Made by a program: the position numbers and the translations under genes. The notes under the pieces are model-generated. The model did not search any database and was not told the origin of the DNA. It worked only from the letters and a program-made list of their open reading frames with translations. This document shows, one piece after another, positions 38,387 through 52,303 of a stretch of DNA of 64,000 nucleotides. Position 1 is the first letter of the stretch, and the number at the start of each line of letters is the position of its first letter. Source of the stretch: Marchantia polymorpha subsp. ruderalis (lineage: Eukaryota; Streptophyta; Marchantiopsida; Marchantiales; Marchantiaceae); the NCBI GenBank assembly GCA_037833965.1, contig AP031354.1, forward strand, positions 18,764,001-18,828,000, given 5' to 3'.

Positions 38387-40699
38387 CTACCCAGGAGTGG
38401 TCAACGATGTCATAGCTGCCATCCGTGTAAGCGTTCGCTTGTGATAAAGAATTCGCTCTTTTCTATATTTCGAAATGAATTCTCCCAATTCTATCTCCCC
38501 TGAAAGAAGCTGCTGATGGATCGTCTCAGATTCTTCATCAGCCTCATTAGCAGCATCTGTAAAGCCAAAAGCGACAGTTATTAACATGCGCTAATTAGTA
38601 CAATGATCAGACCCACAAGTTCGGGTCGTCTCCCTAGGCTCCAGCTGCTATCATATCCACTTTGCTTTTCCTAACCATTTATTTACACATCATAGTGCGG
38701 GCAGAGGTCATCTAAAGGCCAGTTCAGAATCCTTGTCAAAGAGAATTCGATCGAAGCAGAGAACGTGAACACCGTTTGTAATGGAAGAGACACACAGAAA
38801 AGGCACTCCTGATAAATAATTCCTGATAAATTTTTCAAAAAACTTATCAGATATTATTTATCGTACCGATATACTTGGACAAAGAGAAAATCAGAAGTAA
38901 CTCACCCGCAAGCCGGTCCAAGAGGGATGCAGGAGAACAACGTGCGTTAACCTCTTTCTCACGTTTCTCCACTTCCTCAAACTTTTCCCTGGCAGCAGCG
39001 AGCTGGGTATTTCTGATTATCATGCACTGCAGCACGTCATCGAGAAGCATTAGACGGCAGCTAATCCACAATTCTTACGTAAGTTTCCTACGTCATCCTC
39101 CCTCCAGACTGTTGCCTTCCTGAGGGCAAACACTGTCTGTCTGCCTCACTGTCTGTCTTACAAGCTGAATATAACGACGGCTCAAAACATAAAAAATTAC
39201 CTGATTTCTGAGCTCTGCGATCTCTGCCTCCTTTCCCAAATTATGTCCTGCAAGCAACAACTACAACTTTCAGAATTTTTGTAGCAAGAGCTTGCATTCC
39301 AGAATGTCACCGATGTGAATCATAGAGTTATATACCGATTCACAATGTTCACCTTCAACTCCTCTAGCATCACATCTCAAGCTTTGATGCTAGAAGACTT
39401 CAGGTAAGAAGGCTATGATTCAGCTTCACAGCACATCCATCTGCGATCGTACAAATCCATCATTCCAATCCGACAACGCTTACGGTTGGAACCAAGTTGA
39501 TTCCCTTTCCGGTTGGAGTCAACGATTGTGTCTGATCCTCCACTGATGGAACTAAACTAAATAACTTTGCTATCCGGCGAGTCAACGTAACCTTTCAATG
39601 GATGTAGACAGTACGTTCCCCATACAAAGATAAAAAAGACAACTTCAACGACGGCCTACTCCGTTGTTGTATATCTGTTGTGCAAACAACTGCGTAAAGG
39701 AGATATTTATGGCCGTCCAGTGCTAACAACTTACGTGCAAGGTCAATGTTGCCTTTTCTCAAGTCATCGCGGAGCTGCACAAGATCATCAAACAATAATG
39801 TTCTAATTAAGACTTGGTAAACACAACATCATGAGCAACAGGTTCGAAAAATCCTCAAACAAAGAGGTTTCTTGGACTAGACAGATCGGTCAGTATTGGA
39901 TGTGTATCAAGAGCATTCCATGCCAAACTACGGCAAGTTCACAGTGCATACTTCGAAATAATTTGAAGAGGGACCAACAATTTATCTGCACACCTACCGT
40001 GTCTAAATGTCGAACTTGATCAAGTGAATGTAGTAATGCATTGTACAAGTCCTTGTCCATAAGTAATCCACGGAGTTCTTCGGCACTGTACCCAAAAACG
40101 AAATCAAGATCGTGTTCATAATTAGTTGGAAACGATGACAAGAAGTACCCGCTGGGCACAAAAAGTACCGTCGGATTTAGCAAATGAACTGATTCATCTC
40201 CTTCCTGTTTCCCCGGGATTGTGAGCTCCACAACAAGAACCCTAAAAGGTCTATACACCCAATTGGGGTCGGTGTTAACTACGAACAGCACCCAGAAATC
40301 CTTCAAGATACCCAAATTGAACTTGGAGAGAGTCGATGAGGAGCCTCATTTGTGGCAAATCTACACGGCAAAGCACATTCTTCGGATCTCGGATGCACAG
40401 GCCCCACTCGAAGTGTACCTCTTATCTTTGAGGACCGGAAGTGCATTGCTGACAGAGGAGGACAAGCGTTGCGACTGAGAACCGGGGGAGCGCGGCCTTT
40501 GCGAGTCACTGCTGGCTGCACTGGTCCTGGAGAGAGGATTCGGGGTTCCGCCTGAACTCGTCGTCGAGGGAGAGGAAACACGAGAGGCGCTCGCGGACGG
40601 CCCCAACACGGAAGGGGGATACCAAGAGTGAGTGGGAATAAAAGGAGTTGCCGATTCTGCCTGCTGCTGCGGCCCTCCCCTCATCGCGACTCCATCCAT
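38387..40699 (-). CDS. VPS37: VPS37, ESCRT-I subunit
   Basis: Six exons on the minus strand: 40699-40419, 40085-39998, 39774-39735, 39247-39201, 39026-38906, 38556-38387; 747 nt, 248 residues. VPS37 joins VPS23 and VPS28 in ESCRT-I, which sorts ubiquitinated membrane cargo on endosomes. The N-terminal third is Ser/Pro-rich and carries the plant VPS37 motif PTHSWYPPSVL. The Mod(r) domain runs from about residue 93 to the end: SAEELRGLLMDKDLYNALL, LDQVRHLD, HNLGKEAEIAELRNQCMIIR, NTQLAAAREKFEEVEKREKE (coiled coil), CSPASLLDRLAG and NEADEESETIHQQLLSGE. It ends with YRKERILYHKRTLTRMAA. Arabidopsis VPS37-1 is about 30 residues shorter at the N-terminus. Every junction keeps frame. The start is the first ATG of the exon's frame. 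Confidence 0.94.
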
Positions 40700-42060
40700 T
40701 ACTGCCCCCTCCTCGCCACTCCACCACCCTTCCCCCTGGAGGACTCCACGAGGACCCCCCTCGATCTCTCAAGCGATCAATCAGCCCGTCAATTCGCTCC
40801 ACCCTCCTCTCGCTCCAATCGAAGACTCAATTCCCCCCTCTTCCCCTCGTTTCCTCCCCTCCTCCTTCCCCGAATCGAATACTCAATCCACCACCCGCCC
40901 GCCCAATCAATCAATCAATCCTCGTCCACCACCACCTCCTGCTCCTCGCCCTCGCCCTCGACGACCTCTTCCCCAATTCTCCCCGCGCTCTCCTTCCAAT
41001 TCACACCCAATTCCACTTCTTCCTTATTTATCTTTCCGTTCTGCCCGTAATCCTGCACCGCGTGAGTGAGTAAGCGAGTGAGAAAGTGCGCGTGAGAGAG
41101 ATTTAGAGAGAGCGAGCGAGCGAGCGTGCGAATCGCAGGGCGAGCGAGCCTGTGAAAATAGACGGACTGAAGTGAAAGGGAAGCCAAGTCCGACCAGGCA
41201 GAAGAAAGGAAGAAAAGAACCAAACAAAGAAACAAAGAAGAATCAATGAATGAACCGGAAGGCAGGAGGACGAGAGGGAGGGCCACCGAGAGAGTGGGGA
41301 GGGAGAAAGCGACAGACGTGCTTACAGTGGACAAAACACCTACCGACCGACGACCCACCGATCTCTCGATAGATATACATCAATCAATCAATGAATCAAT
41401 CGATCCACCTCGACCCCGAAACACCTCCGAAACGTCGAACCCAATCAACTCTTCCTCCCCTTCCTTCCTTCCTTCTGTTAGGGTTTGTTTGTTTCTAGCA
41501 AAATTTACAATAAGGGCACAACTCTACATTATTACGAGGTCCAGCGCCCTTCTGTAATCTAATGTAATATAATTTAATTGGTATGTTCCCACGGCCGTCC
41601 ATCTGTCATACCCAGTCATCGCGACGGAGGGCTGGGTCGGGCCTGAGCGTCGTCGTGTCGCGGCCGCGACTGGTCTTTGTCCGCCTGCGTACGTGTTAGA
41701 ACCGGATGAAAAAGTCAAGGGTAACTTCGACTTAATTTCGGCTGCGGGCGACGGAGTGAGACGGACGAGCGGGCGACCACGTTGGCGTCGGGGGCCGTGA
41801 TTCGTGTCCAGGTGTTGCCGTGACCTGGTTTCCGGACGGCGGATGAAACCGTCGATGTCTCCGACGTCGTGTTCGTGAAGAGCTGCTGGGTTCCTTGCTT
41901 GGTTCCTTGCTTCTCTCCCAATTCTTCTGTTTCTGGTACGCGAAGATACCAGTCTCGTGGAAAGGGCACTTTACTTTCGGGAGGTTTAAGTCCTTGCGTG
42001 TCCAGCCGTCAATTCGTTCGCTCGTAAGTCTACGGTGAAGAAAATACAAGTTACGAAGTT
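40700..42060 (-). promoter_or_regulatory. GC-rich leader/promoter region of VPS37
   Basis: Strand skew is striking. In the VPS37 sense direction, 41040-40700 is purine-rich, while 41330-41060 is pyrimidine-rich with CTCTCT and CTCG runs. Homopurine/homopyrimidine blocks of this kind mark plant core promoters and 5' UTRs. A GC-rich stretch (41580-42050) follows. Open frames of 65-150 codons overlap on all frames and are low-complexity Pro/Ser/Arg, so I do not call proteins here. Confidence 0.4.
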
Positions 42061-45000
42061 AAGTTATTTCCGCTCGTGTGGAGCATGCGGACCATTTGTT
42101 GAGGCGCCGAGCCTGAGATAAGGATCGACTAGTGGGACTAAACGAGAAATGGTCAAATCTCTGCTCGATCTGTTATTTTAAAACTCGATAAAACCTCAAT
42201 GACATGTAAATAAATGTGAATCATTTTTATTTTTCTCAACTGCCTTTACCTACTACATGGATATGCTCTTAGTGTTGAGCTATAAGACCTCCTACCCCCC
42301 AGAAAATATTTTTTCTTTTGCAAAAGAATTTGAACTTTAGAAACTTCAAGGTTTATATTATTTAAAATGTGAGACTTTTATTTTTAAATCCGTTCAATGT
42401 ATCATAATAAACATACAATTTCCAGTCTGCAATCTCAACAACTTTTTGAGTGAACATCATTTACATTTCTATTTTCAAATCACATATAATAACATGATTT
42501 ACAATTCAATCTTTCTTTTTATAATGTCCAATTTATTATGAATGATCAAAGAGATTTGAAAATGTTTGATGTGCATATGTAAACATTGCATATTCTTTGG
42601 TTGATGAATCGGAATTATCGTTTAGCATAATCATCAATATTACATAGTTCATCTTCTTATGTACACATAACAGAAAATCTTTATACTTAAAATACTAATA
42701 TGAAACACAAAGAGCTTCCGCAAGCCCCATAGTTCATTTAATTTTTAATGTATCAGATTTGTATTTAACTAATATTTAAAAGGTTATATCAAACTCTTGT
42801 CTTAATTTCACCATTGAAACTTTTGTTCCAAAAATATGATTACACTTACAAGTATATAAATTTTACAACAACAATATTTCATACAATATTATAAAATGTC
42901 AAATTTTGATATTAAAATTTTTAAAATAATAATTTTTTTTTCATGTCTTATAAATCATATGCTAACAAAAAAATGTAAAACATATATCTGTTAGCATATA
43001 TTAATGTTAGAATTTCAAGATAAAGGAATGTTATATACTTCAATTTAATCTTTTTTAACTTCTCTTTTTTACTCAGAATTTTGTAAAAATATGTGTCTAA
43101 ACCATGAAAGTCCATAAAAAAATATTAAATTTTTATTAATTTAATTACTTAATTACGGATATAATTATTAAATATTCAAAGAAAATAATACATGTTTAAA
43201 CCAAGTGAAAGTGAAATAATCATATGTTTTATGATATCAAGATTTTTTTTTATAAAATAATTTAGAAAGTAATTTAGAAATACAGATCTATAATTCTTGG
43301 TTTTTAAAGTTGATTCTTTCAATATCACATAAAATTAATATTCAATGCATAAGCAATGAAAAAACTATAAAAAAATTTGATCTAAAATATCCAAAAAATT
43401 GGTCTTGGGAAGAATTGTGTATGAGAATTTCACACCGAAAATTACCAAAGAAAAATCACATGTGATTCACTTTCACATGAGTCTACGTCCGCAACCAAAA
43501 TAAAAGCTTCACTAAAGCGAGAATGTTACATAAGACATATATAGATCAACTCTCCATCATCTATGTAAGTGTACATCTGAGACTTAACTCAAACATGCTC
43601 CGTCTAGATTCAAGTATCTCAGATCCTAACTAGAGCCAATACTAATTACGATTAGTTTAACTACGATTAACAAGATGCGAGTTAACTTTACATATAGTTT
43701 AATCTTTGTAAATTTAAATAAAATCACAATTTTTTGGACATAGTTATATGTGTTGCATTCGAAATCACAAAATGAAAATATTTTTGTAAGACATCATACA
43801 TACATCATTTACACCACACTTGAACTATGTGCAAATCTAAAGTCATTGAATTTTTATTAAACTCAATGATTTGTGTTGCAATCTTTGTATGATATGTAGT
43901 AACAAGAATCTTACATGATTGTGATATAATATCATCAGGACTACTTAGTTTAGTTGGCCGTCTAAATTAGTTTAATTCAGTGAAACTAGAAAGATTTAGT
44001 TTAGACGGTGTGTAAGTGGGAATTTTATTCAAATTAGTGTTTGAATTCTACAATAAACTGCAACTGTTTCAACTGCAACTCACACTTCAAACTAAAAAAT
44101 TTGACATACTCTTGCGAAAGTTGTACTTTTCTCATTGCAAATCAACAAAATTTAACTCCAAGAAAAGAATGGCCAAGACCCTAGAGAACTTCATTAGGTT
44201 TAGAATTTTTTGTTCAATTAAACTCTAATCATCCTTGAATGCTCATAATAGATCTTGCAAATAAATTTGGCAGCCGACAGTTTGACAAACTCATGCGCTA
44301 TCACATGTGAAAAAGTAGATTGATTCACAAGCGCATTGTTTTTTGCATTGCAAAAGGCGGACACTTTGCCAAGTTGAAGTGATGCTTAGCAAGAAAAAAA
44401 TCCATCATAAACAAGATGAAATCAAGATTCATTTTTAAGACTCAATATGAGCAAACAACTTAGGCCGATGAATCTTGAATCACTTAATGATCTTTTTAAT
44501 AGATAGCTAGCAATATACTACTTGATGTCACATTGTTTGCATATCCGCAATTACATTCTGTTGTTACATCAAGTGGATTATGAATCTGATCATAACAACA
44601 AAGAATCATTCTTTCACGATATTGTTCATGATGTGTTTAATGATGAGGTTTAATTGATGCGACTCACATCAAACCCAAACTAGAGTACATTTTTTGAGCA
44701 TCGCATTGATGGGTCAAGTGACTACACCAGCAAAGTGGCCATTCATATTGCAGGCTCTTTAAAAAAAATAGATCGAAAGATTAAAAAAAATAGTAAAGAA
44801 AACCCAAGAAAGATACAATCATCTAGTACATGACATTGATGGTAGCCACTCAAACATTAAGAGCATGCAAATTAATAGTTTTATGAAAGCTCGACAAAAA
44901 GACACGAAAGCGCAAATTGAAATATGAGGAGTTTTGATGCATTGCAATAGTAATAGGAAAACCCCATGCATGACACATATAACAAGCCATGCGTTTCAGG

Positions 45001-47511
45001 TTGATAGCACACACAACACTGATGAACTTAGCAATGTCATTGCAATAGCAAAATTGCAATAGAGTATTGTGCAGAACTTTCCATATGAAACACAGTATTT
45101 TGATTACCAACCAAAATGAAGTGTCACGTATCGTATCGCCAACTATGACACAATGGTTTTTAACTTCAAGATAGTAATCAAATAAGCATAATCGACGTAG
45201 TTCTCATCATACTCTTGCTCCTTCATGCACTGAAATAATGATAGTGCTCTTTCTTCTGGCAATGTTATCTTTTGATCACGTCGGCAAATTACAACATTGC
45301 GTTAAAATTTATTGTCAAATGCGGGCTTTTTCGCATCATGATTTGGATTGCTGCCGAATACATAAATCATGTCAAACATCATGTCGTCAACCATCTCATC
45401 CAAAAGTAAGTATATATATATATATATATATATATATTTCTTCATGCCCAACACAATTTGAGGCGTGGCCTACTCGACTCCCGAGCCTGGCTCGGTGAAA
45501 TCCATAACTACAACTTTCAGGGCGGGCTCCCCGCCTAAGGACTAGGGCCTTCTAGGACAGAGCGGATCAATGCCTAAGTTACACAAATGGCTATGTAAAA
45601 TTGTCTATTATTAAATTATTATGTACTAAATTGGCAACAGCTAGAGGTGAGCCAACGACAACCAATAGGATGGTTATTAGAACACTAAGTAAACCAAGCC
45701 AACCCACATTACGCATATTTAGCGCCAAGAGATGAAAACAAGAAGTGCGACTGAATAAGATTTTTAAACACAATTGATACATCGTCATAGAAAGAATATT
45801 GATTATGAGCTGAATGAAATTGGTTGGACATAGCCCAGTTCGGAGAATGCTGACCGTGATTTTTGATATTTTCGTAATGAAAAGGATGACATCATCCATG
45901 TATATCAATCAAAGGTTTGTGTTTTACTCCGTTTCTTGTGGCCAAAGACAATGCAAAATTGGAATTGTAGACCATTGACCAAACCGAGATCATAGTGTCA
46001 AACCAAGCCGCACATTATTGGACTTGACGGAATCACTTGCATGGTTAGAAGCCATAGAACATCTCCCATTACTTTCAATAATAACTCCAATAAACTTTCA
46101 ATAATAACATAACTCCAACTCATAAGTCAAGAGTAGCATAGTTCAAGTAATTTAGGGTACGCGATCTTTGACCGCCTACATTAAGGAGTCTTGATCATCG
46201 TGTATTGCATCATGTATGAAAATGTACAACATCTTCATTGTAGGATAAATACTTTAGTTTTATCAAATATGGATTTCAAAAAATTGGTTTGAAATGAAAA
46301 ATAACCGAGTAGATATAAAAATGAACAGAGATACATGTATATAGTTGAAGATACTAGTTGATTCATTGTAGGACTTGCTTAAACATTGCATATGTTAGAA
46401 ATGAATTCGGTTCAATTTTCAATAAGCTCGGTGCTAACATCCGATAGTAATCCAAATGAGCAAATTCCGTTGATATTATTTGCCAGCAAGTTCGTTCTTC
46501 GACACTTCATAAACTTTGGTACTTTGTTGTTATTCATGAACGGCAACTTCCAACCTAGCGAACACTGTATAAAATATGTTCAGCAATAAACATTACTAGT
46601 TTATTCGTATGAAACAATATCATAAATTACTTGATTGCTGGAGTATATTACGACATCATAATTCTTTATTCTCTACGTGATCGGTCTTTAGGTTGTGTCT
46701 CATTACATATCTCTTGCATATCGATACAATAGTTTCAAATGGGTTCTAAACATGAAGATAGAGGCATCTCAACAGCCTGAACAAAATATTTTCGGGAAGT
46801 TTTTCCATCGTAGGGGTTTAGAAAGCCAGAAAAGAAAATAAGTGATCTGGAATATATGGCTCATAACTCTATCCAAAGGCAGAGGATGTTCTCATTGTTA
46901 AACAACTCGTAGAACAGAATAGGTATGTTGTAAGCCGTCTCCAATCTAAGATTGACTCGTAAATCTCCTCATAAGATAACCCAGGGGAACCCCACAAAAT
47001 TTGATTAAAGAGAGCTAAAACACTCATTAACCCAGAGCGCAATTAAGGCGAAGCAACTGAACGGCGTTCTGAACCTTGTTCCTTGCAGAGCTTCAACGCT
47101 GCAGAGAACGTGCCTGCGCTCGGACAAGAAAGCGCCAACATCTCTGCGTTTTGTCTCATGGCGCGCTATATAAAGTGCTTAGGGCTGCGGATTTGACAGC
47201 GGCGAGCATGAATCGCGCTCGTGCCGGATCCGAAGTTGGTTGGAGCCTCGGTTTGGCCACCACGAATGCTGCACCCCTTGCGAGAATTTGAGTGAGATAT
47301 GGTCAGATTTTAACTGACAATTCATGGCTTTGTGGTGACAGTTGAGGTAATTTCGACGCACTTTGTGAGATGGTTTTGGTCGCTGTCGAGGGCGTCGAAT
47401 CTTTGGTGCCGGTGACTTTGGTGAATTTTCACAGCATGTGGATTTGGATTTGGCGCACGGGATGATCCTGGCAGCGGAGACGGGCTCATTGAAAAGAATT
47501 TCTGCTCAGCC
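42061..47511. other. AT-rich intergenic stretch and KUP promoter side
   Basis: Very AT-rich to about 45000, with an (AT)n run at 45411-45436 and a short GC-rich patch at about 45455-45560. The DNA becomes balanced from about 47000, where the 5' UTR and promoter of the KUP gene should lie. A minus-strand frame (45908-45591) begins IYMDDVILF, recalling a reverse-transcriptase Y-x-DD box, but nothing around it supports an RT. Confidence 0.45.
45411..45436. repeat. (TA)n microsatellite
   Basis: An uninterrupted TA run of about 26 bp in the AT-rich intergenic stretch. Confidence 0.95.
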
Positions 47512-50500
47512 ATGGAGAGTTCTTCCCCGCCGAGAGGCACTACTTCCGCTTCGGAGGATGATCAGCCTGAAGGGGAGGGCACTGCCGACGCTGTGTCGAG
47601 TCAGTTCCAAAAGGTCAGCACCGAACGTGGAGCATACTCTTGGCGTGTTCTCGAGTCTTGGGTGTACTATCAATCAGGCTTATGAGGTTTCGACGTTGGT
47701 TGGGATCAGAATGATTTTGAGGACACGTGAATTTGACGGTCTAGTGGAGGGCAAGAATTGCGTGCGTTTAGTCGATATGAATGTATGACCTGTCTTTAAT
47801 CAAGATTGACATTCGGGGTGGCGGGCTTGTGTGACATTGCAGGCTGGACCTTCTGGTAGAGACGTGCTAAAACTTGCGTATCAGAGTCTCGGGGTTATAT
47901 ACGGTGACATGGGAACTTCGCCTCTCTACGTGTTTTCGAACACGTTTGAAATTCCTCCTCACAGCACGAACGACATTGTTGGAGCGGTGTCTCTGATTTT
48001 CTGGACCCTCACGGTCATAGGTTTGATTAAGTATGTGATGATCGTCCTCAGTGCCGACGACAATGGAGAAGGTCGGGTTACTCTTCAACTGTAAATCTTC
48101 TGGAGGATCTATGTAAGAAAAACCTTGTTGATCGTCAGAAGGTCAGAAAACAAAACAGGCAGTACTGGTGCTTTCATACGGGTCCAAATAAGTGTGTGGT
48201 CGAACAGGAAATCTCATCTTCTCACTTGTGCACAAGGATGCTGTGAAATCTTTCCTCGTCGCCTTAAAGTGGGAAATCCTCGCATGAAAAGTACTGGCCT
48301 TTAGCGATCCCCTTCGTTTCTGCGCTGAACTTGTAACCACTGCAAAGTAGAACACTGACATCAAAACTCGAACGAGATAAGAGAATTTAAGGCCAGATTG
48401 AATAAGGTCCGTGAGTGCAGTACAAGAGAAAGCTTCGGTAAGGGCGCTGAACAATCACGTACATAACTAACATTGACAATGAAATGGGAAAGTACTGATG
48501 ATTCATACTCTGATGAAGAGTACGAAACCCCATTGCAGGTGGAACAGCCGCCCTTTACACGCTTCTCTGTCGCCATGTAAATATAAGTTTGCTCATATCC
48601 CAGCACAAGTCAGATAAGAAACTGGCAAACTATAAAACGAAGAAGCATGCAAGTCATTCGAGACTCGAAACGTGTATGGAGAGGAGCCCAATGCTACACA
48701 AGCTTTTACTGGTAGTCGTCATGGCCGGGAGCTGCATGGTGATTGGAGATGGCATCTTGACACCTGCCATTTCAGGTAGTCTTTTGCCGTAGAACTCCGT
48801 GAGCATGATGGATGTCATGGTCGCGGTCCCTCGGCATAATATCATCCCACGTGAAATTCATTCTCACCAGGATCCTTAGATCGAGCTTCTTTTTGGAATA
48901 TAACTCTGTAGAAGAAGTGCTACAGTTGGAGTGGACTCGTTCATCATTTCCTAAGATCTGATTCCAATCTAGAAATCACCCCGAGGGCAAATCCTGAAGC
49001 ATGGTTCCTGTGCATGAACTGATCTGAGGTGTAAACCTTTGCAACTGACATTTCAGAAAATCAGTTATGCAATCTAAGCTAAAGCTCAGGCACGTGTCAA
49101 ATCCATAGTTCATAACTTAACTTGCGGGATCCAGAGGGATCTGATCTCTGCTCTGCATGCAGTGTTATCAGCAGTTGAAGGCATTCAGGTTGTGGCAACA
49201 TCGTTGCACCAGAGTAAGGAACATGACTCGACTTGATTGATTTCCGTTGTCTTTGACCTTTGGTAATCCTGTATGTGCTTCACTTGGAGTCCCGTCGTGT
49301 AATTGATAAGTTGATTTCAACTCATGGACGCAGATGTCGTGGTGCTCATTACCTGTTTGATATTGATCGGACTGTTCGTTCTTCAACGATTTGGAACCGC
49401 AAAAGTTGGTTTTCTATTTGCCCCTGTTGTGCTTCTATGGTTGGGCCTTATCTCGGGGATCGGAATCTACAACATAGTCGTTCACCAGCCCAGCATATTT
49501 CGGGCATTTTCACCACATTATGCCATCACCTTCCTGATTCGCAACAAGAAGAACGGGTGGATCATGCTAGGGGGAGTGGTACTGAGCATTACAGGTCCAC
49601 ATTTGCATCTCGACATAATGCTCGCATTTTTCAGACTTTCCTAGGTCCAACTATCCCACATCCCCCGACTACCATATTCTGTTGACGATAGCTTGGTCCC
49701 GAGATGTAATCTGCTCAGCTTGATTGGCGTTGCCACTACCAGTTTCCGTTGACAACTTTAAAATTTTTGTACAAGCTGCAGGCACAGAAGCTATGTTTGC
49801 AGACTTGGGGCACTTCTCTCAGCGGTCCATTCAGGTCAGAGCTGAATTTGGTCTTTTCCGATACAGAAATCAATCCTAGCACGACTTGCAGGAAGCAGAA
49901 CTTGAAGAACCTGTCATCTTCCAAGGTCTAAACCCTGTTTTCTCACTTTGAGGCGATTTTCAGACCTCGAGGTCTGAAATTCTCACACCAGGTTCGACTA
50001 CTTACTTAACCACTGTTGTGCCTCGCAGATTGCATTTGCAGGCGTCGTTTATCCCTCTCTTGTATTAGCATACTTTGGACAAGCCGCGTATTTGACCAAG
50101 AATCCTGAAAATGTGGCTGACACGTTTTTCAAGTCGGTCCCAAAACCTATCTTCTGGCCCATGTTGGTGATCGCTACACTAGCTACCATTGTTGCCAGCC
50201 AGGCCATGATATCCGGAGCCTTCTCCGTCATTAACCAATCCTGCAATCTCGGCTGCTTCCCTAGAGTGAAAGTTATCTACACGTCTACGACAGTCCAGGG
50301 GCAGATTTATATTCCGGAAGTGAATTATACGCTCATGATACTATGCATCGCCGTGGTAGTAGGATTCCGAAAGACGACAGCGATAGGAAATGCATACGGT
50401 AAGACTCTGAGATGCGGAGATAGTACACTAGTCAGTAAATCCCATAATAATCTCATCCCACTGACCCTGCGCACTGATGAATCTGCTCCCTTGTATATCT

Positions 50501-51711
50501 TAGATGACCATTGTCCCCACCTGGTCTGTCTCAATACTCCGTCGCAGTAATTACTGTGTTGGCAATTACAATCCCCATTTTCCACTTGGCGGCTGAACAG
50601 ACACAGCAGAGGCCGATGACTTGGAGTCATTGCATGGATCCAGTGGCTAACCATCTCTTTAACGCCTTTGTTTACAGGAATCGCTGTGGTTTCTGTGATG
50701 TCCATCACAACCTGCCTTGTGGCGCTCGTGATTGTGGTAGTCTGGCATCAGCACTTTCTGCTGGGGATCTTGTTTCTGGTGTTTTTTGGGAGCATTGAGG
50801 CGGTGTACCTGAGTTCCGTTCTGTACAAGGTGGCTTCGGGAGGCTGGGTGCCTCTTGTCATAGCGACATTCATCCTGTCCATAATGTTGATCTGGCAATT
50901 TGGAACTCTGCAAAAGCACAAGTTTGATTTGCAACACATGGTTCATATAGACCAGTTAGACGAACTCCTCGGAGATTCTAGAATCACTAGAGTTCCAGGT
51001 ATAGGGCTTTTCTACAGCGAAACCGACTCGGGCATTCCCCCGACATTCTCCCACTTCATTAGCAACATTCCTGCCATCCACCAGGTCCTGGTCTTCATCT
51101 GCATTAAGTACGTGCCTGTGACCAGCGTTCTTCCGGGTGAGAGGTTCTACATGAAACCCTTGGCCGTGAAAAACTTCTACCAGTGTGTGGTGCGCTACGG
51201 ATATAATGAAACTCCGTGTGCGGGAGAGGCCTTCGATGACCTTCTGGTCGGCAAGATAGCCGAACTCATTAAGCAGGACAAGTACTGGCAGACGGCAGGC
51301 GTCTCCAATTCCTCATCGAGAGGAACGATGTCTCCTCCAGTAGAAGCCAAAATTACGTCTTCTACCTCGGAGATAGTGCACCTGGCCAAATTTGCTGCAG
51401 GGCCTCCATCGACACGGCCCCCGAGGACATACATCCAGCTTTCGCCCTCCAGTCCACATTCCATCACCGTCAAGACGCAAGCAGAGGTGATCAACGAAGA
51501 ACTGAAGTACTTGTATAATGCGAAAGAGAGTGGAGTTGTTTACGTGATAGGATGCACCGAAGTGCAGGCCAAGCCGGGATCGAGCTGGAGTAAGCGATTC
51601 ATTATTGACATTTTGTACTGTGTGCTGCGCAAGAATTCTAGATCAAGTGTTATTATGCTCAACATTCCAACAACTCGGCTAATTGAAGTTGGCATGATTT
51701 ACGATATCTAA
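47512..51711 (+). CDS. KUP/HAK/KT potassium transporter
   Basis: Eight exons: 47512-47613, 47843-48071, 48539-48775, 49163-49213, 49334-49594, 49782-49834, 50029-50398, 50678-51711; 2337 nt, 778 residues, typical for plant KUP/HAK/KT. These are multi-pass K+ (H+-coupled) carriers of plasma membrane or tonoplast. The signature [11 protein letters not shown] is at residues 55-65. Next come [39 protein letters not shown] (about 176-196), [68 protein letters not shown] and [17 protein letters not shown] hydrophilic C-terminal domain ends VGMIYDI, as in other family members. The hydrophilic N-terminus is short. The donor of exon 2 (GTCGGG) is weak, but frame and homology require it. The gene converges on the GNAT gene, with 592 bp between stop codons. 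I cannot assign the subfamily. Confidence 0.95.
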
Positions 51712-52303
51712 AACAGTTTCCCTCTCATCTTTGACATGCTTTCCATCGCTGTCACAATGCTCGCGTCTCTATCACGCAAGTGCAGATCTCATTCTGCAGC
51801 TTCAGGTTCCACAAACGACGTCAAGGTATACCCTCCGTCCATCAAAGACAAAGACTTGGAACTCACACAACAACTCCATCTCTATCGATAGAAGAGAATA
51901 ATCCAGATGTACTGTACACTAGTAGCTGGCTGCGGTAGTTCATCTACCATCAGCGGCGACTTTTTCTAATATAAATGAGAGAAATTACTTGGTTCAGGCA
52001 AAGGAACCTCGAGACAGGTACCCCACGGTTCACGCTATGGAATGCAAGACGTAGAACAGGTCAGAAGATGAGGTAGCAACCTCGTTTGATGAGGCAGTAA
52101 TCACCTTTATTTGCTGCAAGAGAACTGAGACGCAGAGCAAAATCCATCGAGCATCTATCTGTACAGGGGAGGGGATGTTGTACAAAAGTAGGCCGGCCGA
52201 GTCACAGAATCTAATCAGAGGTCCAGCATGGTCAGCATTCAGCGTTTGAGGCCTACGAGAAATTCTACTCGGCGGCAGGAGAAGCAAGGTCAGAAATGTG
52301 CTG
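51712..52303. other. Convergent 3' intergenic region between KUP and GNAT
   Basis: Both flanking genes end here. On the minus strand AATAAA (52111-52106) is a good candidate polyadenylation signal for GNAT. No gene is seen. Confidence 0.5.

Noticed and set aside
45591-45908. IYMDDVILF as a reverse-transcriptase active site
   Set aside because: An eight-residue match only; sequence on both sides fits neither LINE nor LTR reverse transcriptase and is full of stops in neighbouring frames.
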